A model generated the notes under the pieces. The model did no database searches, was not told the DNA's origin, and worked only from the letters and a program-made list of their open reading frames with translations. DNA of 64,000 bases, from contig CAVPDC010000024.1 in NCBI GenBank assembly GCA_963702595.1, positions 1-64,000 of the forward strand, read 5' to 3'. This document shows positions 56,255-64,000 of this stretch, in pieces; within the stretch, counting starts at the first letter, position 1, and each line of letters opens with the position of its first letter. The DNA is from JALORV01 sp963702595 (GTDB lineage: Bacteria > Pseudomonadota > Gammaproteobacteria > Burkholderiales > Burkholderiaceae_F). Both the position numbers and the translations under genes were made by a program.

Positions 56255-57016
56255 TCAGACTTCGCGGCGAACCAGCATGTCGCGGATCTTGCCGATCGCC
56301 CGGGTCGGATTCAGCTCTTTGGGGCAGACGTCCACGCAATTCATGATCGTGTGGCAGCGGAACAGCCGGTAGGGGTCGTTCAGGTTGTCGAGCCGCTCGT
56401 TGGTAGCCTGGTCACGGCTGTCGGCGATGAAGCGGTACGCCTGCAGCAGTCCGGCGGGGCCGACGAACTTGTCCGGGTTCCACCAGAAACTCGGGCAGCT
56501 GGTCGAGCAGCAGGCACACAGGATGCACTCGTAGAGGCCGTTCAGTTCCTCGCGCTCCTCGGGCGACTGCAGCCGCTCCTTCTCCGGCGGCGGCGTGTCG
56601 TTGATGAGGAACGGCTTGATCGAGTTGTACTGCTTGAAGAACTGCGACATGTCGACGATCAGGTCGCGGATCACCGGCAGGCCCGGGAGCGGCCGCAAGA
56701 CGATCGGCTCCTTCAGATCACGCAGGTTGGTAATGCACGCCAGGCCGTTCCTGCCGTTGATGTTCATCGCGTCCGAACCGCACACGCCCTCGCGGCAGGA
56801 CCGGCGGAAGGCGACGCTGTCGTCGAAGTCCGCCTTGATGCGCATCAGCGCATCCAGCAGCATCTTGTCGGTGGGCTGCAGCTGGACCTCAAGCTTCTGC
56901 ATGTACGGCTTTGGGTCCTTGTCCGGGTCGTAGCGGTAGATCTCGAATCGAACCGTCCGCACCCCCGTCGCGGCTCCTGCCACCGCATTGCTCTCAACGT
57001 TGCTGTTCGCCGTCAT
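56255..57016 (-). CDS. sdhB: Succinate dehydrogenase iron-sulfur subunit
   Basis: A 253-residue electron-transfer subunit with three Fe-S centres: 2Fe-2S site (SCREGVCGSD, GLAC), 4Fe-4S site (CILCACCSTSCP) and 3Fe-4S site (CHTIMNCVDVCP). An N-terminal extension of about 20 residues (ANSNVESNAVAGAATG) is not conserved. The 142-bp gap to sdhA holds a strong hairpin right after the sdhA stop. Confidence 0.96.
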   Translation of the reverse strand: MTANSNVESNAVAGAATGVRTVRFEIYRYDPDKDPKPYMQKLEVQLQPTDKMLLDALMRIKADFDDSVAFRRSCREGVCGSDAMNINGRNGLACITNLRDLKEPIVLRPLPGLPVIRDLIVDMSQFFKQYNSIKPFLINDTPPPEKERLQSPEEREELNGLYECILCACCSTSCPSFWWNPDKFVGPAGLLQAYRFIADSRDQATNERLDNLNDPYRLFRCHTIMNCVDVCPKELNPTRAIGKIRDMLVRREV

Positions 57017-57124
57017 GCTTCGACCTCAGTAAGAACCAGTCGCGCCACCATCGACCGGCCACGCGCCCTGCCGTTGTGATGAAAAAAATCGTCTGGCTCC
57101 GCCAGCGAATTTTTCTAACCCTAG

Positions 57125-57154
57125 CGCGCAAAAGTAGGGGTGCACTTTTGCGCG
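57125..57154 (-). repeat. 11-bp perfect hairpin between sdhA and sdhB
   Basis: CGCGCAAAAGT and ACTTTTGCGCG form a perfect stem with an 8-base loop, starting 4 bp after the sdhA stop. No T-run follows on the minus strand, so it is probably a transcript-processing or stability element inside the operon, or an attenuator. Confidence 0.6.
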
Positions 57155-57158
57155 GCTC

Positions 57159-58934
57159 CTAGAACGTTCGCTTCTTCGGTTCGAAGGTCGGGACCGTGAG
57201 CGGCTTCATGTTCACCGGCTTGTAGTCGAGCCGGTTGCCATCCGAAAAAAACAGCGTGTGCTTGATCCAGTGCGTGTCGTCGCGCTCCGGGAAGTCGTCG
57301 CGCGCGTGCGCGCCGCGGCTCTCGGTGCGGGCCGCCGCGGATACGATCGTCGCCTTGGCGGTCTCCACCAGGTTGTCGAGTTCCAGCGCCTCGATGCGCG
57401 CCGTATTAAAAACCTTGGACTTGTCGCCGATCGCCACATTTTTGGCGCGCTCGGCCAGTTCCATGATCTTGGCTACGCCCTCGTCGAGCAGCTTGCCGGT
57501 GCGGAATACACCGCAGTGGGTCTGCATCGCCTTGCGGATGGCATTGGCGACGTCCTGCACACGTTCGCCCTTGTCGCGCGCGTCGAGTGCCGCCAAGCGC
57601 GCCGCCGTCGCATCGCCGGCGTCCCCTGGCAGGGGACGATGCTCCTGCGCCTTGAAGTTCTGACCGACGATGTGATTGCCGGCCGCGCGGCCGAACACCA
57701 CGAGGTCGAGCAGCGAGTTCGTGCCGAGGCGGTTCGCACCATGCACCGAAACGCACGCGCATTCACCGATGGCGTACAGGCCCTCGATAACCGTGTTCGG
57801 GTTGCCGGCTTTCGGGGCGACGACCTGGCCGTGGTAATTGGTTGGTATGCCGCCCATCTGATAGTGAATCGTCGGAACGACCGGGATCGGCTCCTTGATC
57901 GGATCGACGTTGGCGAACTTGATCGCGATCTCGCGGATCGATGGCAGCCGCTTCATGATCGTATCGGCGCCGAGATGGTCGAGCTTCAGCAGAACGTGGT
58001 CCTTGTGCGGGCCACAGCCGCGCCCTTCCTTGATCTCCTGGTCCATGCTGCGCGAGACAAAGTCGCGCGGCGCGAGGTCCTTCAGCGTCGGCGCATAGCG
58101 CTCCATGAAGCGTTCGCCATTGCAGTTGAGCAGGATTCCGCCTTCGCCACGCACGCCTTCGGTGATCAGCACGCCCGCGCCGGCCACGCCGGTCGGGTGG
58201 AACTGCCAGAACTCCATGTCCTCGAGCGGCAGCCCCGCGCGCGCCACCATGCCCATGCCGTCGCCGGTATTGATGTAGGCGTTGGTCGAGGCGTCCCAGA
58301 TGCGCCCGGCGCCACCGGTCGCCAGCACCGTGACCTTCGATTCGAAGATCATCACGTCGCCGGTTTCCATCTCGAGCGCGACGACGCCGACCACGGCGCC
58401 TTCCGCGTCGCGTATCAGGTCGAGCGCCATCCATTCGACGAAGAACTGTGTGCGCTCACGCACGTTGCGCTGGTACAGCGTGTGCAGCAGTGCGTGTCCG
58501 GTGCGGTCCGCGGCCGCGCAGGCGCGCGGCACCGGCTTTTCACCAAAATTCGCGGAGTGCCCGCCAAACGGCCGTTGGTAGATCGTGCCGTCCGGGTTAC
58601 GGTCAAACGGCATGCCGAAGTGCTCGAGTTCGTACACGACCTTCGGGGCCTCGCGGCACATGAACTCGATCGCGTCCTGGTCGCCCAGGTAGTCCGAGCC
58701 CTTGACCGTGTCGAACATGTGCCAGAGCCACGTGTCCTCGGTCATGTTGCCGAGCGACGCGCCAATGCCTCCCTGCGCGGCCACCGTGTGCGAGCGGGTC
58801 GGGAAGACTTTCGACAGCACCGCGACGTTCAGGCCAGCCTGCGCCAGCTGCAGGGAGCACCGCATGCCCGAGCCACCCGCGCCGACGATCACCGCGTCAA
58901 AGCGACGACGGGCCACTTTCGATGCAACCGCCAT
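57159..58934 (-). CDS. sdhA: Succinate dehydrogenase flavoprotein subunit
   Basis: The 591-residue catalytic subunit oxidising succinate to fumarate. FAD site GAGGSGMRCSLQLAQAG around GAGGSGM, the covalent-FAD His in RSHTVAAQGG, the segment HSANFGEKPVPRACAAADRTGH around FGEKPVPR, and the C-terminal Arg-rich active-site region are present. The start is 3 bp from the sdhD stop. Confidence 0.97.
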   Translation of the reverse strand: MAVASKVARRRFDAVIVGAGGSGMRCSLQLAQAGLNVAVLSKVFPTRSHTVAAQGGIGASLGNMTEDTWLWHMFDTVKGSDYLGDQDAIEFMCREAPKVVYELEHFGMPFDRNPDGTIYQRPFGGHSANFGEKPVPRACAAADRTGHALLHTLYQRNVRERTQFFVEWMALDLIRDAEGAVVGVVALEMETGDVMIFESKVTVLATGGAGRIWDASTNAYINTGDGMGMVARAGLPLEDMEFWQFHPTGVAGAGVLITEGVRGEGGILLNCNGERFMERYAPTLKDLAPRDFVSRSMDQEIKEGRGCGPHKDHVLLKLDHLGADTIMKRLPSIREIAIKFANVDPIKEPIPVVPTIHYQMGGIPTNYHGQVVAPKAGNPNTVIEGLYAIGECACVSVHGANRLGTNSLLDLVVFGRAAGNHIVGQNFKAQEHRPLPGDAGDATAARLAALDARDKGERVQDVANAIRKAMQTHCGVFRTGKLLDEGVAKIMELAERAKNVAIGDKSKVFNTARIEALELDNLVETAKATIVSAAARTESRGAHARDDFPERDDTHWIKHTLFFSDGNRLDYKPVNMKPLTVPTFEPKKRTF

Positions 58935-58937
58935 GAA

Positions 58938-59315
58938 TCAGACTCTCCAGAGAATCTGCACGGACCATACCGCGCAGAACACCAGCCAGAGCACCGTCAG
59001 CGTCTGCAGAGCCACCCGGATCCCTGTGGGCTTGACATAGTCCATCCAGATATCACGCACGCCGATCCACGCGTGATAAAAAAGCGCGAACAGCGCGACC
59101 AGCGTCACGATCTTCATCCAGACCGGCACGAACACTCCTGCCCACGCGTCGTAGCCGCCGGCGGCACCGAGCAGCAGGCGCAGAACGACGAGCAGCGAGA
59201 ACGCGGACAGGATGATCGCCGTCAGTCGCTGCAGCAGGAATGCGCCGACGCCCTTGTGCGCGCCAACGACGATGCGTTTGGAACCGATGCCCTCGGGCGA
59301 CGCGGTCGTATTCAT
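58938..59315 (-). CDS. sdhD: Succinate dehydrogenase membrane anchor subunit
   Basis: A 125-residue hydrophobic anchor with three predicted membrane helices (LTAIILSAFSLLVVLRLLL, IVTLVALFALFYHAWIG, LQTLTVLWLVFCAVW). The His in YHAWIGVRDIWMDYVKP is at the usual haem/quinone position. ATG 59315 shares one base with the sdhC stop; the longer open frame upstream is a shadow of sdhC. Confidence 0.94.
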   Translation of the reverse strand: MNTTASPEGIGSKRIVVGAHKGVGAFLLQRLTAIILSAFSLLVVLRLLLGAAGGYDAWAGVFVPVWMKIVTLVALFALFYHAWIGVRDIWMDYVKPTGIRVALQTLTVLWLVFCAVWSVQILWRV

Positions 59316-59731
59316 CAAAACACTCCAAACAGCTTGAGCGCAACCAGCACCGTCAGCGGTAGGCTGATCCAGAACACGGCCAGCGCACTGGTGCGTGCGG
59401 CCGACTTTTCCACTCCAACGTGCAGGTCGAGCAGCAGGTAGCGGATGCCCGCGATGAGATGGTGGAGAAAGGCCCAGATCAGCACTAGCAGCACCAGCTT
59501 GCCGAACCAATGCGACGCGACTTCGACCAGACGCGCAAAGCTGAGTTCGGACATCAGGCTCAGATCGAACAACCACAGAAGCAGGGGCAACGCGAGAAAC
59601 AGCAGCGCTCCGCTTACGCGGTGCAGGATCGACACCATGCCAGGCGGCGGCAGCTTGTACTGCAGGATCTGCGTGACGTGGATGTTGCGGATCTGCGGAC
59701 GGGCTTTGCCGGCGACTGGAGTGGAGCTCAT
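59315..59731 (-). CDS. sdhC: Succinate dehydrogenase cytochrome b556 subunit
   Basis: A 138-residue three-helix anchor. The conserved SILHRVSGALLF (His and Ser near the quinone site) and the later helix LLVLIWAFLHHLIAGIRYLL around FLHHLIAG, with the haem-ligand His, are visible. First structural gene of sdhCDAB, 66 bp after the GntR stop and in the same direction. Confidence 0.94.
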   Translation of the reverse strand: MSSTPVAGKARPQIRNIHVTQILQYKLPPPGMVSILHRVSGALLFLALPLLLWLFDLSLMSELSFARLVEVASHWFGKLVLLVLIWAFLHHLIAGIRYLLLDLHVGVEKSAARTSALAVFWISLPLTVLVALKLFGVF

Positions 59732-59797
59732 TGTTATTGCGATCTTGGCGCCCTGGAGAGACGCAGTATTCTGAACGAATTGATGCGACGGACCAAA

Positions 59798-60562
59798 TCA
59801 GGTAAGCGTGTTGCGATAGTGGTAATGCGTCGTCTCGTACAGGCCGCGGCGTACTTCGACAGGCCGATCTCCGTATGAATACGACACGCGTTCAACCATC
59901 AGCAACGGAGAGCGTTCGTCCACGCCGAGCAGTTCTGCCGCGCCGCGCTCGGCGCTGACCGCCCTTAGGTTTTCTTCCGCGCGAATCATCCGCGTACCGA
60001 ACTCGGTCTCGAAAAGACCATAAAGTGGACCCTTGTATTCGGCGAGCCGCTCTGCGGTAAGTCCCTTGAACTGCGCACCCGGCAGCCAGATTTCCTCTAC
60101 CACGATCGGATCGGCACCGAAGCTCAGTAACCGGCGCAGGTAAACAACCGCATCGCCGGTTCGCAGTTCGAGCAGGCGCGCGATATCGGCCGACGCGCGG
60201 GCGCGCCGGCACTCGAGGAAGCGGCTCTGCGGCGCAGCGGGCTCGCCTTCGTCCGGAATGACACGCAGGAAACGAAACTGCGCGCGCGGCTCATGATGGG
60301 TGGCAACGAAAGTGCCCTTCCCCTGCCGGCGCACGAGCAGGTTCTCCGCCGCCAGTTCGTCGACCGCCTTGCGTACGGTCCCCTGGCTGACCTGGAAACG
60401 CGCGGCAAGCTCGATCTCGCTCGGAATGAGTTCACCCGGCTTCCATTCGCCCTGATCCAGGCTCTTCAGCACCAGATCCTTGATCTGGCGATACAGCGGC
60501 GAGAACACCGGCGGCCGCGCAGGCCTAGCCGGGACCTCAGTCGAGTCGTCGTTCGTGACCAC
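59798..60562 (-). CDS. GntR/HutC-family transcriptional regulator of the sdh/TCA region
   Basis: A 254-residue regulator: N-terminal winged helix-turn-helix (PLYRQIKDLVL, IPSEIELAARFQVSQGTVRKA around PSEIELAARF) and a C-terminal UTRA ligand-binding domain (EIWLPGAQFKGL, LLMVERVSYSYGDRPVE around VERVSYS). It heads the sdh operon and is divergent from mdh, an arrangement conserved in betaproteobacteria, so it probably controls both. A 12-bp perfect palindrome in front of it is the likely operator. The ligand is not known to me. Confidence 0.92.
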   Translation of the reverse strand: MVTNDDSTEVPARPARPPVFSPLYRQIKDLVLKSLDQGEWKPGELIPSEIELAARFQVSQGTVRKAVDELAAENLLVRRQGKGTFVATHHEPRAQFRFLRVIPDEGEPAAPQSRFLECRRARASADIARLLELRTGDAVVYLRRLLSFGADPIVVEEIWLPGAQFKGLTAERLAEYKGPLYGLFETEFGTRMIRAEENLRAVSAERGAAELLGVDERSPLLMVERVSYSYGDRPVEVRRGLYETTHYHYRNTLT

Positions 60563-60939
60563 GGGGTGATTTCAGCACAGGGAAAGCATTGTTGTGTGAT
60601 CTGCATTAAATCATATGTCTTATATAAGATATAATTATTTCTCCCGATCAGCCAGTTGACTCCAGTCTGCGCGGCTTGCCCGATGCCACTTGCCCAACTT
60701 CCCTCGCCGACCCGGTCGCACCGTCCCTGCCGGCACCGAGGCACGACGTCCTGCAGACACGGGACTGCTCGCGGCACTGAGCAGGATCACTGCGCACGCC
60801 GACTCGCAGCAGTACACTCGACCGGCTTTCCCGCCCGCTTTTGCGCGCGGGTCCGCCATTCCGATTTCACGGTTGTCGTTCTGCGTCCGCCCGTGTCCGA
60901 ATTCATCATCACCACTCGCACTCCCAGGAGAACATTGCC
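60563..60939. promoter_or_regulatory. Divergent control region gntR-sdh / mdh-prpB-prpC
   Basis: 377 bp without a supported gene. It holds an AT-rich core (60604-60640) containing the palindrome and a TATAAT (60630-60635) that could be the -10 of the mdh transcript, overlapping the operator's edge. The rest is GC-rich with no clear element; in-frame extension of mdh into it is not credible because of the ribosome-binding site at 60940. Confidence 0.5.
60618..60629. promoter_or_regulatory. Perfect palindrome TCTTATATAAGA, likely GntR operator
   Basis: A 12-bp perfect palindrome in the only AT-rich patch of a GC-rich region, 56 bp upstream of the gntR start. Size and symmetry fit a GntR/HutC dimer site, and its overlap with the TATAAT at 60630 suggests repression of the mdh-side promoter and autoregulation. 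Confidence 0.6.
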
Positions 60940-61926
60940 ATGAGCAAAGCCCCCGTACGCGTTGCCGTCACCGGCGCTGCCGGACAAATCGGCTACTCGC
61001 TGCTGTTCCGCATCGCCTCCGGCGAGATGCTGGGCAAGGACCAGCCAGTGTTCCTGCAACTGCTCGAGATCCCGGATGAGAAGGCGCAGAAGGCGCTCAA
61101 GGGCGTGATGATGGAACTCGACGACTGCGCGTTCCCGCTGCTCGCAGGGATGGAGTCGCACAGCGACCCGGCCTCAGCCTTCAAGGACACCGAAATCGCC
61201 CTACTTGTTGGCGCGCGCCCGCGCGGACCGGGCATGGAACGCAAGGACCTGCTGACAGCCAATGCGCAGATCTTCACGGCGCAGGGCAAGGCGCTCGACA
61301 AGGCCGCCAGCCGCAACGTCAAGGTACTGGTCGTCGGCAATCCGGCCAATACCAACTCCTACATCGCGATGAAGTCCGCGCCGTCGCTGCCCCACGGCAA
61401 CTTCACGGCAATGATGCGGCTCGACCACAACCGCGCTCTGTCGCAGCTCGCCGCCAAGACCGGCAAGCCGGTCGCCTCGATCGAGAAGATGGTCGTGTGG
61501 GGCAACCACTCCCCGACGATGTACCCGGACATTCGTTTCGCGACGATCGGCGGGCAACCAGCCGCACCGATGGTCGACCAGGCCTGGTACCGCGACACCT
61601 ACATGCCAACGGTCGGCAAGCGCGGCGCGGCGATCATCGAAGCGCGCGGACTGTCGTCGGCCGCATCGGCCGCCAATGCCGCGATCGACCACATCCGTGA
61701 CTGGGTGCTCGGTACCAACGGTCGCTGGGTGACGATGGGGGTTCCGTCGGATGGAAGCTATGGCGTGCCGGAGGAAATCATCTATGGCGTGCCCTGCACC
61801 TGCGCCGGCGGCAAGTACGAAGTCGTCAAGGGACTGGCGATCGACGAGTTCTCGCGCGGCAAGATGGACAACACGCTGAAGGAACTGCTCGAAGAGCGCG
61901 ACGGCGTCAAGCATCTGCTGGGTTGA
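60940..61926 (+). CDS. mdh: Malate dehydrogenase
   Basis: A 328-residue NAD-dependent malate dehydrogenase of the betaproteobacterial (cytosolic-like) type: TGAAGQIGYSLLFRIA, substrate Arg residues in GARPRGPGMERKDLL, and catalytic His in WGNHSPTM. ATG 60940 is preceded by a CAGGAGA ribosome-binding site; the longer frame upstream is intergenic. Divergent from gntR-sdh and followed by prpB after 35 bp. Confidence 0.97.
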   Translation: MSKAPVRVAVTGAAGQIGYSLLFRIASGEMLGKDQPVFLQLLEIPDEKAQKALKGVMMELDDCAFPLLAGMESHSDPASAFKDTEIALLVGARPRGPGMERKDLLTANAQIFTAQGKALDKAASRNVKVLVVGNPANTNSYIAMKSAPSLPHGNFTAMMRLDHNRALSQLAAKTGKPVASIEKMVVWGNHSPTMYPDIRFATIGGQPAAPMVDQAWYRDTYMPTVGKRGAAIIEARGLSSAASAANAAIDHIRDWVLGTNGRWVTMGVPSDGSYGVPEEIIYGVPCTCAGGKYEVVKGLAIDEFSRGKMDNTLKELLEERDGVKHLLG

Positions 61927-61961
61927 GCGCGACCCAACGCCGCACACGAGGAGACACGCGC

Positions 61962-62843
61962 ATGAGCCGATCCGCCGGAGCCCGCTTCCGCCGGGCACTG
62001 AAGGACGAACAGCCGCTTCAGATTGTCGGCACCATCATCGCCAACCATGCGTTGATGGCCCGGCACACGGGGTTCCGCGCCATCTACCTCTCAGGCGGTG
62101 GCGTGGCGGCCGGGTCGCTCGGCATGCCGGACCTCGGCATCAACACGCTCGACGACGTCCTGACCGACACGCGCCGTATCACTGACGTGTGCGACCTGCC
62201 GCTGCTGGTGGACATCGATACTGGCTTCGGGCCAAGCGCGTTCAACATCGCACGCACGGTCAAGTCGCTGATCAAGGCCGGCGCTGCTGCCTGCCACATC
62301 GAGGATCAGGTCGGTGCCAAGCGCTGCGGCCATCGCCCTGGCAAGGAAATCGTCACCTCTGAGGAAATGGCTGACCGCGTCAAGGCGGCGGCAGACGCGA
62401 AGACCGACACCGACTTCTTCGTCATCGCCCGCACGGATGCGATTGCCGTCGAAGGCGTGGACCGCGCGATCGAACGCGCGATCGCATGCGTCGAGGCCGG
62501 CGCGGACGGCATCTTCGCGGAGGCGGCGAAGGACCTGCCGACTTACCGCAAGTTCGTCGATGCGGTGAAGGTGCCGGTGCTGGCAAACATCACCGAATTC
62601 GGTTCGACGCCGCTCTTCACCGTCGAGGAGCTGAAGAGCGCGGGCGCGGCGATGGTCCTGTATCCGTTGTCGGCCTTCCGCGCGATGAACAAGGCCGCGC
62701 TGAACGTCTACACATCGCTGCGTCGTGACGGAACGCAGAAGGCGGTCGTCGACACGATGCAGACGCGGACGGAACTGTACGAAGTGATCGGTTATCACCG
62801 GTACGAACAGAGCCTCGACGCATTGTTCGCCAAGAAGAGATAG
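61962..62843 (+). CDS. prpB: 2-methylisocitrate lyase
   Basis: Cleaves 2-methylisocitrate to pyruvate and succinate in the methylcitrate cycle. The 293-residue protein has IYLSGGGVAA, the metal-binding Asp in LVDIDTGFG, IEDQVGAKRCGHRPGKE around KRCGHRPG (catalytic Cys) and ARTDA. ATG 61962 has a GAGGAGA ribosome-binding site, better than the TTG at 61923. Its placement after mdh links propionate use to the TCA cycle. Confidence 0.95.
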   Translation: MSRSAGARFRRALKDEQPLQIVGTIIANHALMARHTGFRAIYLSGGGVAAGSLGMPDLGINTLDDVLTDTRRITDVCDLPLLVDIDTGFGPSAFNIARTVKSLIKAGAAACHIEDQVGAKRCGHRPGKEIVTSEEMADRVKAAADAKTDTDFFVIARTDAIAVEGVDRAIERAIACVEAGADGIFAEAAKDLPTYRKFVDAVKVPVLANITEFGSTPLFTVEELKSAGAAMVLYPLSAFRAMNKAALNVYTSLRRDGTQKAVVDTMQTRTELYEVIGYHRYEQSLDALFAKKR

Positions 62844-62862
62844 CGTAACGAGGGATAAGACG

Positions 62863-64000
62863 ATGAGCGAAGTGCAAGTCGCGCCGGGCAACGGCGCCCA
62901 AGGTCAAGAAGTCCGTCGCCTTGTCCGGCGTGGTCGCCGGCAACACCGCACTGTGCACGGTCGGCCGCACCGGGAACGACCTGCACTACCGCGGCTACGA
63001 CATCCTCGACATCGCGGAAGCGTGCGAGTTCGAGGAAGTTGCGCACCTGCTGGTCCACGGCACGCTGCCCAACAAGAGTGAACTGGCGGCGTACAAGGCC
63101 AAGCTGAAATCAATGCGTGGACTGCCCGCGAACGTAAAGGCCGCGCTCGAGTGGCTGCCGGCTTCGAGTCACCCGATGGACGTGATGCGCAGCGGTGTCT
63201 CGGTGCTCGGCTGCGTGGTCCCCGAGAAGGACGACCACAACACCCCAGGCTGCGAAGGACATCGCCGACCGGCTGATGGCCTCGCTCGGTTCGATGCTGC
63301 TCTACTGGTACCACTACAGCACGAACGGACGTCGCATCGAGGTCGAGACCGATGACGACTCGATCGGCGGGCATTTCCTGCACCTGCTGCACGGCAAGGA
63401 GCCCAGCGACCTGTGGGTGCGCGCGATGCATACGTCGCTGATCCTGTACGCCGAGCACGAGTTCAATGCATCGACTTTCACGGGGCGCGTCATCGCAGGC
63501 ACTGGCTCGGACTTTTATTCGGCCATCACCGGCGCGATCGGCGCGTTGCGCGGGCCGAAGCACGGCGGTGCCAACGAGGTCGCGTTCGAGATCCAGAAGC
63601 GCTACGAGACACCCGACGAGGCCGAGGCCGATATCCGCCGTCGTGTCGAAGCCAAGGAAGTCGTCATTGGGTTCGGACATCCGGTCTATACGGTTTCCGA
63701 CCCGCGCAACAAGGTGATCAAGGATGTGGCGCGGCGGCTGGCCAAGGACGCCGGCAACATGAAGATGTTCTCGATCGCCGAGCGGCTCGAGTCGGTGATG
63801 TGGGGCGCAAAGAAGATGTTCCCGAACCTCGACTGGTTCAGCGCGGTCAGTTATCACATGATGGGCGTTCCGACCTCGATGTTCACGCCGTTGTTCGTCA
63901 TCTCGCGCACCAGTGGCTGGAGCGCGCACATCATCGAGCAGCGCCTCGACAACAAGATCATCCGGCCGAGCGCCAACTACATCGGTCCCGACGACCTCAA
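62863..64000 (+). pseudogene. prpC: 2-methylcitrate synthase PrpC, two apparent frameshifts, 3' end outside window
   Basis: A citrate synthase-like protein of the methylcitrate type: AGNTALCTVGRTGNDLHYRG around RTGNDLHYRGYDI, then KHGGANEV, GFGHPVYT and SGWSAHI. The frame from the ATG at 62863 is lost at CCC 62897-62899 (one extra C would repair as GNGAKVKKSVALSG), and again at GG 63248-63249 (one extra G; resumes AAKDIADRLMASLG). After that it stays open to the window edge. Two one-base insertions in 360 bp suggest sequence error more than decay. Follows prpB after 19 bp. Confidence 0.85.

Noticed and set aside
57258..59441. 727-codon open frame antisense to sdhA/sdhD
   Set aside because: Low-information His/Arg/Val-rich translation with no motifs, spanning several genes and gaps on the other strand.

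Overview
The window is a high-GC, gene-dense chromosomal segment with no rRNA, tRNA, CRISPR array or insertion sequence that I could see. Gene content and order point to a betaproteobacterium. The evidence is mfd divergent from ispD-ispF, a phaCAB operon beside pgeF-rluD-bamD, phaR beside rimO, a betaproteobacterial-type malate dehydrogenase, and a GntR regulator heading sdhCDAB-sdhE-gltA with odhA-odhB-lpd-zapE further along. The genus cannot be fixed from this sequence alone.

Layout. 1-7.5 kb: end of a sensor kinase, a Tat-type DUF4241 protein, ispF-ispD (isoprenoid precursors), mfd (transcription-coupled repair), serB and a cupredoxin. 7.5-13 kb, minus strand: a decayed DUF1254/DUF1214 remnant, a DUF882 peptidase-like protein, a thiolase, an outer-membrane barrel protein, a GST, rimO and phaR. 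13-17.4 kb: an iron-type ABC importer. 17.4-22.2 kb: a PpiC lipoprotein, a GMC oxidoreductase and an alkyl sulfatase. 22.4-28.5 kb: phaB, phaA, phaC, pgeF and rluD, with bamD divergent. 29-34 kb: a DinG/YoaA helicase, a DUF465 protein, a PP2C phosphatase, a secreted coiled-coil protein and zapE. 34-64 kb: the TCA-cycle region.

The TCA region is the most interesting part. The usual run gntR-sdhCDAB-sdhE-gltA-odhA-odhB-lpd on the minus strand is split between gltA and odhA by about 14 kb of plus-strand genes. These encode two 2-oxoacid:ferredoxin oxidoreductases (each a fused gamma-alpha subunit plus a TPP-binding beta subunit), an FAD/NAD(P)/Fe-S reductase of the KorC/GltD type, an NfnAB-like flavoprotein pair, a large uncharacterised protein with a ferredoxin domain on an Ala/Pro-rich arm, a ComB-like phosphatase and a DUF4124 protein. 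The cell therefore carries, side by side, the NADH-producing 2-oxoglutarate dehydrogenase and a likely ferredoxin/NADPH-producing (or CO2-fixing) route at the same metabolic step. mdh, prpB and prpC diverge from the GntR/sdh operon across a 377-bp region containing a perfect 12-bp palindrome.

Quality caution: four apparent single-base frameshifts occur in otherwise well-conserved genes (nfnB-like near 47630, the ferredoxin-arm protein near 53237, prpC near 62898 and 63249). All are consistent with one missing or extra base, so sequencing or assembly error is a serious alternative to real gene decay.
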